A stretch of 64,000 bases of DNA from Dendrocalamus latiflorus (taxonomy: Eukaryota > Streptophyta > Magnoliopsida > Poales > Poaceae), in contig CM029670.1 of the NCBI GenBank assembly GCA_017311315.1, positions 28,888,949 through 28,952,948 on the forward strand, in the 5' to 3' direction. How positions within the stretch are numbered: position 1 is the stretch's first letter; each line of letters begins with the position of its first letter. The notes beneath the pieces are model-generated. The model was not told where the DNA came from. It did no database searches and was given only the letters and a program-made list of their open reading frames with translations. Shown here piece by piece: positions 54,795 through 64,000 of the stretch. The position numbers and the translations under genes are program-made.

Positions 54795-54803
54795 GGAAGC
54801 AAG

Positions 54804-55288
54804 AGATATATTTGTGGATCCATCGCCTCCGTTTTATACCACTGTGTATTCTACCTTTCGATTGGGTGTGTGTGAGAGAGAGAGGAACCACAGCGTATAC
54901 TTCTGGCCCAAATTAAGAACAAATTAATATTCAATATGATACTTAATTGGTGCAGTGACTGATAGAGAGTGCTGATCCTAACGTGTGCAGTCCAACGTAC
55001 GTACGTACTCCCTTCTGATTCTAAATGCAAGTGATTCTACAACTTAGAAGTATATTTACATGGTTTCTTCCTATTATACTCCTATTGAATTAATGCACAT
55101 GTTCTTATAAATAACTGAAGTCTACCTCTTAACCGCTCTCCTTCCCAACATATTTAAGAGTGGAACCATTAAAGTGTAGGAATAAATGAAGGGCACAAAG
55201 GTCATTCCACTTACTTCTTAATTCGTGTTTCCAAAGTTAAAAACATGTTATATTTGAAATTAGAGAGAGCGCGTGCATTGGCTGTGAC
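54804..55288. other. Intergenic, no gene recognised
   Basis: Nothing recognisable except a Stowaway-like phrase ACTCCCTTCTGATTCTAAAT near 55007. Confidence 0.4.
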
Positions 55289-55291
55289 TAA

Positions 55292-55880
55292 GGCCCCGTT
55301 TGGCACAGCTCCACCACCGGCTCCTGGAGCCGTTTTGTGCCAAACGGGGTAAAACAAAATAGCTCCACCCAAGGAGTCCCTTAAAACGTGCTGAGACAAA
55401 AGATATGTACGAGATGGAGCTGAAAAAAGTAGCTCCACCCGGCTCTACCCGCAGGCCCGCATGCCACTGCCCTTGTACTTTCGTGAATTTACGCGATCTG
55501 CCACCGGTTTTAACAGGTCATTCCTATGCAAAAAAACGCATTAAATATTGGTTTTAACGGGTCACTCCTATGCAAAAAAACGCATTAAATATTAGTTGCT
55601 AATACTTTGTGTTATTTTAAATTTTAATTTTTTTTGAATTCAAATTTACTCGGATGAAAAATCATGTAGAAACATACATCTCTTGATGTTACTACAAGCC
55701 AAATAGACAGGGGTATATTGGACAATTGACATCTCTCAACCATGCATGATAAAACAGGTGGAGCTGTTTTGCCAAACAGTCTACCAAAACAGCTCCAGCT
55801 CCACCGGTGAAGCTGTTCGTGGAGCTGAAGCAAAAAAAAAACAGCTCCACTTGTGAAGTGGAGCCGTACCAAACGGGGCC
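55292..55880. mobile_element. Tourist-like (PIF/Harbinger) element, 589 bp
   Basis: Inverted ends GGCCCCGTTTGGCACAGCTC and GAGCCGTACCAAACGGGGCC are flanked by TAA on both sides (55289-55291 and 55881-55883). Subterminal GCTCCACC/GGTGGAGC motifs. Non-coding. Confidence 0.82.
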
Positions 55881-55883
55881 TAA

Positions 55884-56769
55884 TACGTAGCACACTAACA
55901 GCTGACCAAAAAAAACCGTAGTACACAACGATCAACTCTAGCTGGCCCATCAATGTTAAACAACCCTACTCTGCTAAGCAAACACGCCGTTGCTCATTTT
56001 ATACCTCTGGTAGCTCTAGGAGAAGAGCTAATTTGCTCAGTATCATTATAATTGTTCGTAAGTTATAAAATACCATCGTAAAGAGATCAAACTTATAAAC
56101 GCCATCACAAACACAAAACTCTAGAAAATACCATCGATGTTAGCTTTTCCATCCATTTGCTATGGTAACCACCATTTAGGTGAGAGAAAAATTTATAAAT
56201 GACACTTTTGCTCTTTAGCATTATGGAGAGAGCAAAAAACAGAGGGGGCAGGGACACAGGCAAACCATGGGTGGTGGCGGTGGCTCTATAGGGTAGCGAC
56301 ATCGACGAGGGGAGAGGTGGATGACTTGGGCGACCGGCAAAATGGGTTGCCATGGCCACGGGGAAGCCATAGGAGGTGACGACGTGAGTGTCAGCGCACA
56401 GTGGCGTCATGAACGGCGGTCGGAACAGTGGCTAGGCACGGGCGGCAGTGGCGCTCTGGCAAAGGACGATGCGCGCATGGGCAAGGCGTGACCTCGGCTG
56501 GAGGATGGTCGGAGATGGCTAGCAATGACAACTAGTAGCAGTGAAGGGTAGGGCATTGGTGCTACGATCCCACTGCGATGCATTACCCAAATTGATTTGA
56601 GGCAAAGATAGTGGGGGTGGAAAAGATGGTTGAGATGTGAGAAATCAAAGTTTGGTTCACCAAAGACGACAAATCAATGGCAAGGAGTGAATTCAGCCAG
56701 TTTTGGGGAAAGTTCGATTCCAGGTGATTGGCAGCATGAAAATCAAATTAACTTGGAGGATGAGTTACT
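55884..56769. other. Intergenic, no gene recognised
   Basis: No convincing coding region. The GC-moderate part (56230-56560) has short ORFs without motifs. Confidence 0.4.
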
Positions 56770-56772
56770 TGG

Positions 56773-57062
56773 ATGCTAGAAGATGATGTGATGCGAACAA
56801 AACTTGAAAAAGTCCTGGCAATGATTGCAGACGTTTTCCAACCAAAAGTTGTCAGCGTTCCAGGGCAAACCACCCGTGTCACCACCTTCTCCTTGGTCCC
56901 AGAAATCCGTTCCATGCTGACTATCGACGGGATCAAGTACGTGATTGACCCTGGGTTCCACGTAGGCAACATCGGTGACCACATCACGCTGCTTAATGTG
57001 TACAATGCGTGGAAGGAGTCTGGGTACTCGCTGTAGTGGTGCCACGAGAACTTCACCCACGG
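56773..57062 (+). pseudogene. DEAH-box RNA helicase fragment
   Basis: The frame contains LTIDGIKYVIDPGF, the conserved segment of DEAH-box (PRP2/16/22-type) helicases, joined to GNIGDHITLLNVYNAWKES, then a stop where the family has Gln, then WCHENF, the start of the HA2/OB region (GDHLTLLNVYxAWK...WCxENF). About 200 residues that should separate the two motifs are missing, so this is a patchwork fragment. Such helicases remodel spliceosomes (family knowledge). The part before TIDG is not recognised. Confidence 0.7.
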
Positions 57063-57420
57063 AGTACATCTCGGCCCCGTCGGAGTCATGTCCTCGAGCA
57101 TGGGCTGTCCGAGGCTAAAACGCTCGAACGACCATAGCTACAATAGTAGCGGACACCCCGTGAGGACCAAGTTCGCCTTGGTCCTACCGCACGCGTCGCA
57201 CAAGCCGTGATAGGTCGCGGCAAGTGTGGTCGAACCCCAGCTGATCTAGGGGGCCACACCCTCAGCGATGGCCCTAGCGTAAGCGACGAGGCGCGCGTCG
57301 ACAGTGTTGTTGTGATTGGTGGTGAAGAGCAGCCAACCAAACAGCCACAGCAAGTACGCCTTCAAGTGCCGTGAGACCTGCTGCTCGTCTGCGGCCAGGT
57401 TCATCCGCTCCACCTGATTA
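57063..57420 (-). pseudogene. Plant mobile domain (PMD) fragment
   Basis: The minus translation from 57415 reads ERMNLAADEQQVSRHLKAY, LLWLFGWLLFTTNHNN, TVDARLVAYARAIAEGVA, a stop, ISWGSTTLAATYHGLCDAC, RTKANLVLTGCPLL, a stop, LWSFERFSLGQPML. This is the aminotransferase-like plant mobile domain found in MAIL1-type host proteins and in many transposons. Both stops are TAG where CAG (Gln) is expected. It is fused tail to tail with the DEAH fragment at about 57062. Confidence 0.75.
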
Positions 57421-58054
57421 CAACCAAAAAGTTATTAGTACAGTACAGTGGAAATGAGAGCATAGAGGATCAAACAGAAAGAGTTTCGGGCACATACCTA
57501 GTACAGTACAATAGAAATGAGAGCCCTCTCCTCTTCTTTCTTTCCCCTCTGTTAATTCACTGTACGGCCGAGCGCTTGCTCGGCTGCACAATCCTTTTAT
57601 ATGCGCTTCCAATCGCCCAACCGTTCGGTGACTGGAACTGCAGTTGCCTAACCGATGGACGACTGAAAGCAGTCACCCAGAGGTTAGGCGACTGCAATTA
57701 TTTCGCCCAACGGCCAGCGGATTGCTTGCATGTCGCGCGGCTGTTGGGCGATAGGTTTTAGTTGCCTGATGGTTTAGTGATTGGAGCCTATTTTGTAAAA
57801 AATATTTGCACAGGTATATTTCTATTATTTCAAATAAAATATAGATTATTGCTAAAAAATTTTGTGATATATATAGGTCGCCCCATGCATGCTGCACGGA
57901 TTTGTGATGGTAAGAAGCTGCTGACGCGCTTGAGGTCATGCACCGGCCGGCAAGTTGTCTGTCTCGCAGAGCTCCAGTGCATGCAGCTGACCGCAACCCA
58001 CCGCCTCCAGCTTAATAAGAATTAACTCTCCGTTTCGCTACATTTATCGACAGT
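57421..58054. other. Intergenic; short GCCCAACCG-type direct repeats
   Basis: 57590-57760 contains several diverged copies of a short unit around GC(G/A)ACTG(C/G)A and 'TCGCCCAACGG'. No gene recognised. Confidence 0.4.
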
Positions 58055-58079
58055 CACTACTACAGAAATAGTATTAGTA

Positions 58080-58365
58080 GACGCCAAAACACAGACGGTT
58101 TGATAAAACCGTCTGTGACGGACACTATTGAAGAAAGTTTTAATTTAGAGACCGTCTGTGTTGTTGGCGTCGGAAAAAAGGAGTATCTCAGACGGTTCTT
58201 AACGGTGAACCGTCTGTGATACTGGAATATCATAGATGGTTTTTAATAGAAACCATATGTGATAATTGTGAATTATCATAGACGGTTTTTAATAAAAAAA
58301 CCATCTGTGATAATCTAATAATTATCACAGACGGTTTTTTTTTAAAAACCCGTCTGTAAGAATCC
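58080..58365. repeat. CACTA 2 subterminal repeat array
   Basis: Diverged CACAGACGGTT/AACCGTCTGTG palindromes; more decayed than in CACTA 1 (for example CATAGATGGTT, AACCATCTGTG, consistent with C-to-T change). Confidence 0.85.
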
Positions 58366-58842
58366 GGCTATATATTTATTGCGTCACTCAGAACCGCATC
58401 TATCTCATTTCGATCCAGATCTAGCTGATGTTGCACCTAGAGGAGGCAAGGATTTCAGGCTAGTTAATTTGGTGGATTTCAGCCAGTGCTGCACCTAGAG
58501 CTTTGAAGATTCATATGTTCCTGGTTGCCCTAGATATGGTCAGTGATAAAATTTATTTTTCTTTGCATTACAATTTAGATCTATATTTTAGTGAGTGTTA
58601 TTGAAGATGGTTTGCATGCACTTGACCATACATGATCAGTTCCCATCATGTGGGAGGCCAAATTTGTCAAAATTGTTGGTTATAGGTGGTTCGTTGATCG
58701 CTGGAGAAATAGATGTTGTGTTTATAATATGAATTAAGCAAGCAAAGCCTCAATGCATGTGGTATATATATAGTAATAATTAATTAATTTAATTTTTAAT
58801 ACTAAGTTATTATATATATGCATAACGTAGGACCGAAGCTAG

Positions 58843-61800
58843 ATGTACGCCGCGAACCGTGTGAGTGAAAAGTACATTAATGGCGTGTCTGCTTTTACAA
58901 GAGCTGCTGAGGAGGATATGTTGAATAAGGGGGTGGAATATATGTACTATCAATGCACTGACTGCGAGAATTTAAAGATGTTTAAGAACCAAGAGCAGAT
59001 TGAAGCGCACTTGATTCAGAGGGGTTTCAAAAAAAGGGTTATACGTGTTGGACCAATCATGACGAAGTCAATGATATGTCACCGGATGACATCGCCGGTG
59101 AAGTGAATGATATGCCGACGGATGATGTCGATTGCTGTTCGGATTCGGATAGGTTGCACGATGACAATCTGGATCAGATGCTTCGCGATGTAGAAGAGAA
59201 CTATGATGAGAGAGAGTATGTTAAATTCCGGGACTTGATGGAGGACTCGGAGAAAGCTTTATTCACGTGCTGCAGGTCAAAGTACATGTTGAAATTGAAG
59301 GTAAGCAACGGTTGGTCCGACAAGAATTTCACGGCGCTGTTAGGTCTTTTAGCGGATATGCTTCTGGAGGAAATGAGTTGCCTAAAACCACGTATAAAGC
59401 TAAGAAGGTTCTTTGTCCATTGGGAATGGAAGTAGAAAGAATATATGCATGTCCGAACGATTGTGTCCTCTACCGTAAAGAGTATGCAAATATGCATGTA
59501 TATCCGGTGTGCAACGCATCCCGATACAAACGTAACATTCAATCAGATGATGGCGAGGGAGCAGAGGTGAAGAAATGACCTCCTGCTAAAGTGGCATGGT
59601 ATTTGCCTATAATTCCCCATTTGAAATGGTTTTTTGCAAATCCAAAGGAGGTAAAACTGCAACGTTAGCACTCGAAGGAGCGCAAGAAGGATGGAATGCT
59701 AAGACACCTTGCTGATTCCGCCCAGTGAAGAAACATCGATAGGAGTTTTGCAGACTTCGGTGCAGAACCAAGGATATAAGGTTTGGATTGAGTACAGATG
59801 GAATGAATCCTTTCAGTAGCATGAGCAGTCGACATAGCACTTGGCCCGTGACTCTCTGCATCTATAACATTCCTCCTTGGTTGTGTATGAAGCGAAAGTA
59901 TATTTTGCTATCGATACTTATCTAAGGGCCAAAGCAACTTGGGAATGATATTAATGTGTACCTAGCACCGTTGGTGAAAGATCTAAAAGTACTGTGGAAG
60001 GAAGGGGTACAGGTATGGGATGCTGTTGGACTGAAAGTGGTGACAGAGGGGGGTGAATGTCGACTCTTAAAAACTTGCCCCCAAAAAGTATTTACTTGCG
60101 ACCCTTCTCTCCAATGGCTACAAGAAGCTATTAAGAGAAGGTCTTAAGCTCTCTCGAACCTCAAGAAACCAAAACAGAGAAAGGAGGTTGAACCCCAAGA
60201 GAAAAACCAAGGAGACAACCCAAAACACAGAAAGGCCGGACTGAACTGAAAGCACTGGGCGGTCAGACCGCTGGCATCTGGCCGGTCAGACCAGTCTAGT
60301 GTCGCCGGTCAGACCGCTCCAATGAGGCCGGTCTGACCACAGGCCGAGGGGCGGTCTGACCGCCGGTTATATACCGGTCAGACCGGTTAGCTCTGTCCAG
60401 AGCATGAGCAGCCCAAAAACAAGCCTGACAGTCTGCAATTTCAGAGATTGGCCAAATCCAAGAAAATAAGAGAAAGGGTTCTATTCTCCTCAGGATTTAA
60501 GATCAAGAGAAGGTTCTAAATAGCAAGAGGAGTCTAGAAACCAAGATAACTCAACTTGAAAGCAAGAATTTCAGAAATGGGCAAAAACCTGAAAACTTAC
60601 AGAGACTCCACCAAAAACCAAATTACTCCTCAATCGTTGATCCTTTGGTCATGAAACTTTGAGTGAAGCTACTTAATAGCCTCAGAAATAAACATGCCAA
60701 GTTCTGTGCCATCTCTTGAAGGGAATCACGAATTGCATCCAAACCCTACAAAATAAAATGAAGAACAGGGAAACCCAAAGGGCTAAATCTGAGATTAAAT
60801 GCGATTTGCTCTTGGGAGAATCGATCAAATGATCTTGAGGCATCATCCCAACATAGAGCAACCCATTTTGGACCTTCCCAGCAAGAAACAACTCAAATCT
60901 CAAAAAATCAAAAATCACTCAAAAGGGGAAATGAAGAACAGAGAGCACGAACTGGAGAAATAAACTTCAGATTTCCATTCCAAATCAAAGATGATTACAG
61001 AGGAGTCCCGATACGCATGGACATTAGAACAAGAGGAATGATTACATGGGTCTCAATCCATCCTCTCCCTCTCCAAAATCAAGAAACTCACAAGAACTCT
61101 ACATCCTGGAGAGGAGACACAACGTGGGAGACACTCACAGAGGGGACACAGCCCTGCCCTTCTCACCCACTTCCAACCACTAAAGAGCAAAGGCAAAACC
61201 ACCTCCTAAAGACTCTTTTGACCAAGGCAAACCCTAACTCTCTCCCAAAGCCATGAGGGGGCATGCAGCCACTCCCTCCTATTTATAGCCCTTGGCTAAC
61301 GGGTCTTCAACCCGTTACGCCCGCTAAACTCGAACGGAACCGTCTCCCGCTTGTGCAGCCTTGCGTTTTTCCCGAAACGCCCCTCCTGCACCTTCCGGGA
61401 AGCTTCCGCGCTCCTTGTTGTCCAAGCCTCGCAACCACCTCGAGTCTCCGCCGTCTTTGACACCTCCGACCGTTCTGACCTCGGCACCACCTGCGCCTAG
61501 TCCGGTCCTCCGTGCCTCGCCACGACTCCGTCTCGACGTCCTGCAGCCATCACAAATAAGAAACACATCAAATAGCACCACTCGATACATGAAAGCATAA
61601 ATAGCATCAGTAAGTCATACTTACGCATAATAGAGTCCAAACCTGTCGAAACAACAGAATATGCATCATAAGCACCTTGACCAGGTTTGATCAAGTCTGA
61701 CCGAGCCCGATTGCACCACGCAACGTCAAGGTCCGAACCAACCAAACCAAACTCGACTTTCCTAAACCGATGTCAATTACTCATCACACACATGGGATGA

Positions 61801-63808
61801 CCCCCACAAGGTCTTTCAGATGCATACAAACGAGAGAATTTCACTTGCGCTCCTAATTGTTCTGCACCATAAATGATTATCCTGCCCTTGCTAACCTGTT
61901 AGGCCAGAGTACAAAAGGTGCCAAAACTTGTACTCACTGTTTAGATGGTACCGAGAGTGTGTGGCTGAAACACTCATGCAAAACTATGTACATACGTCAC
62001 CGCCGGTTCCTTCGGAGGGCTCATCCATACCGCAAGAAGAAGAAACAATTTGATGGAGAGAAGGAGGATGATTCAGCTCCAAGGCATTTAAGCGGAAAAG
62101 AGGTTTATAATATGGTTAACGATTTAGATGTTATCCTCAGAAAGAGACGTAAATTGAAGGCTCATGAGAAGAACATCTGGAAGAAGAGATCAATATTTTG
62201 AGACTTATCTTATTGGGAGTACCTAGATGTTCGACATTGCATCGACGTCATGCACGTAGAAAAAATGTATGTGATAGCTTGATTGGTCTCTTACTGAACA
62301 TTCGTGCTAAAACAAAGAACGGCGTCAACGCACGGCTTGACTTGACTGATATGGATATCAGGCCTGAGTTAGCACCGACAAAAACACATAATGGAAGAAT
62401 GTACCTTCCCCCTACGTGTTACACTCTGTTCAAAGCCGAGAAAACAGAACTGTGCCAGTGCTTGCATGGTGTCAAAGTTCTGTTTGGTTACTCCGACAAC
62501 ATGAAGAAACTTGTTTCAATGCAAGATTTGAAGTTAAATGGCATGAAGTCTCATGATTGTCATGTGCTGATGACATAGATGCTCCCTATTGCAATTAGAA
62601 ATAGTTTGTTAATCAAAGTCCGAGAGACAATCATAAGGCTATGTTATTTCTTTAACACAATTGCTTAGAAGGTCATCGATACCGAAGGACTAGATGCTTT
62701 GCAGGACGAGGTGGTGATGACTCTATGTCATCTTGAGATGTATTTTTCTCCTTCGTTTTTCGATATCATGGTCCATCTCATTGTTCACGTTGTGTGGGAG
62801 ATAAAAATGTGCTAGCCCGTATTCCTACGTAGCATGTACCCATTTGAGAGGTTCATGGGAATTCTCAAGTCCTATGTACGGAATCGATCTCGGCCGGAGG
62901 GCAGCATCGTCGAAGGTTATGAAAGCGAAGAGGTCATTGAGTTTTGTGTCGATTATATGGCTCAGATTTAACCGATAGGTGTGCCTCAATATCGTCATGA
63001 GGGGAGGCTCAAGGGTATCGGAACTATCGGAAGGAAAGCTATTACTTCAGATATGGCCGCGTATGCTCAAACCCATTTCACGGTCTTGCAACACATGACT
63101 GAAGTGGTGCCTTATGTCGACCAGCACAAGGATGTGCTTCGACAACAGAATCCAGAGCGGTTGAATGTTTGGATCATGAGGCAACACAATAGTCGGTTCA
63201 ACCAATGGTTGAAGGAGCAAATCACTAAGAGCTCGCCAAGTGAGATGCTGACATGGTTGGCAAAAGGGCCAACATTTACAGTTGTGACATGGCAAGGATA
63301 TGACATAAATGGATACACATTCTATACACAGGCTCAGGATATAAAGAGCACTAACCAGAACAGCGGTGTCCGCATAGTTGCGCTCAGTACCGATGGGTTG
63401 AGAAACTTGTACTATGGGTTCATAGAAGAGATTTGGGAGCTCGACTACGTGGTTTTCAAGATCCCCTTATTTTGGTACCATTGGGTGCATCTTCCATAGG
63501 TGAAGGTTGACAAGTATGGTGTCACTACCGTGGACCTCCAACGTGTCGGATACAAAGACGAACCATTCGTACTCGCTAACCAAATTGTTCAAGTTTTCTA
63601 TGTAACCGATCCAGCAAATAAGAAGCGCCATGTAGTTCTTCATGGAAAAAGGAGAATTGCCGGAGTAGAGGATGTAGTGGACGAGGACGAATACAATCAC
63701 TTTGACGAGTTACCTCCTTTTGGAAATGACATAAGGGTCGACGACGAACAATGTGACGAAACTAGTTACATACGCATTGATCATCATGAAGGGCTAATTT
63801 ATATGTGA
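58843..63808 (+). pseudogene. CACTA transposase (TnpD-like), multiply disrupted
   Basis: In order across frames: transposase-associated domain (NRVSEKYINGVSAFTRAAEE, 58855), MLRDVEENYDEREYVKF, NGWSDKNFTALLGLL, LCPLGMEVERIYACPND, CDLYRKEY-like zinc segment, VYLAPLVKDLKVLWKEGVQ (59960). Then the 1.8-kb solo LTR, then TINDYPALANLLGQSTKG (transposase_21 core, 61866), TDMDIRPELAPTKTHNG, LKLNGMKSHDCHVLM (DHD core, 62530), DUF4218 (MYPFERFMGILKSYVRNRS, 62830), HEGRLKGIGTIG, then DUF4216 (YYGFIEEIWELDYVVFKIP, VKVDKYGVTTVDLQRVGYK, 63500). The original ATG is lost, and there are frameshifts near 59045, 59370 and stops at 62576, 62666 and others. Unlike CACTA 1, it keeps the whole transposase length. 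Confidence 0.9.
60024..61818 (-). mobile_element. Solo LTR inside CACTA 2 transposase, 1795 bp
   Basis: Begins TGTTGGACTGAAAG and ends AAGGTCTTTCA. Flanked by a perfect 5-bp GATGC (60019-60023 and 61819-61823) that falls in the Asp-Ala codons of ...EGVQVWDA|DAYKRENFT. Contains clustered GGTCAGACC/GGTCTGACC palindromes (60255-60405) and a minus-strand TATA (CTATAAATAGG, about 61276-61286). The right 1.15 kb is homologous to 1-1151. Confidence 0.9.
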
Positions 63809-64000
63809 GCATTTGCAATATATGTAACAATATATATGTGACGAAACTAGTTACATAAGAATGTGCAATATATATGTGAGCATTTGCATTTATGTATATA
63901 ACAATGCATGGATGTGATATATATGTGAATTTGCATTTATGTATATAACAATGCATGTGTGTGATGTATTTATGAATTTGCATTTATGTATATAACAATG
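63809..64000. repeat. AT-rich short tandem repeats at window end
   Basis: Repeated ATTTGCATTTATGTATATAACA phrases, about three to four units, downstream of the transposase DUF4216 exon; probably intron or intergenic DNA of CACTA 2. Confidence 0.6.

Larger units (their letters stand above)
58055..64000 (+). mobile_element. CACTA transposon 2, same family, cut by window end
   Basis: Left terminus CACTACTACAGAAATAG, then a subterminal array of CACAGACGGTT palindromes (58080-58360), then a decayed transposase gene from 58843. The right end lies beyond 64000. The family is the same as the 45503-51110 element: termini, repeat unit and transposase all match. A solo LTR (60024-61818) is inserted in it. 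Confidence 0.9.

Overview
The window is nuclear DNA of a flowering plant, almost certainly a grass (Poaceae). The evidence is nested LTR retrotransposons with initiator-Met tRNA primer sites, CACTA, hAT, PIF/Harbinger and Mutator-type elements with their diagnostic target-site duplications (TSDs), and GC-rich host genes such as a single-exon lectin receptor kinase. The species cannot be fixed from the sequence. Most of the 64 kb is transposon-derived. Only four reading frames look like intact non-transposon genes: the receptor kinase (24609-27059, minus), two copies of a small VQ-motif protein gene (41045-41368 and 44655-44942, plus), and an unidentified gene carried inside a CACTA transposon (46797-47288, minus).

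Layout. 1-5.8 kb: end of a solo-type LTR, anonymous DNA, and a 1.3-kb hAT element with GC-rich cargo. 5.85-12.1 kb: a copia LTR split in two by a 5.4-kb solo LTR with a perfect 5-bp TSD. 12.3-15.0 kb: a TRIM-like miniature retroelement, then a decayed chloroplast STN-type kinase fragment split by a BARE/Angela-like solo LTR. 15.1-18.9 kb: a gag-only copia element and a gypsy LTR fragment, both minus. 20.3-22.8 kb: a decayed copia pol. 23.1-24.35 kb: a PIF/Harbinger element that captured the 5' end of an EIN3-like (EIL) gene. 24.6-27.1 kb: the receptor kinase. 27.9-35 kb: MULE, hAT and Tourist-like MITEs, a LINE 3' fragment and a minisatellite. 35.2-40.6 kb: a truncated minus-strand gypsy element.

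40.7-53.6 kb is a tandem duplication of the VQ gene. Both copies carry the same copia insertion at the same GTACT target. It is a solo LTR in copy 1 and a full element in copy 2, so the insertion predates the duplication. In copy 2 a 5.6-kb CACTA transposon sits in codon 4 of the copia gag. That CACTA is a composite: it has duplicated subterminal repeat blocks, a carried gene with its own TATA-like and poly(A) signals, two adjacent long fold-back hairpins (48160-48780), a truncated transposase and a residual Ulp1-like protease exon. The hairpins plus carried gene are the best candidate here for an undescribed system, possibly a transposon-borne small-RNA locus.

53.6-64 kb: further TIR elements, a fusion of a DEAH-helicase fragment with a plant-mobile-domain fragment, and a second CACTA of the same family. 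Its transposase is split by a 1.8-kb solo LTR, and it runs off the end of the window. Assignments rest on visible motifs and recalled family knowledge; no database search was possible.
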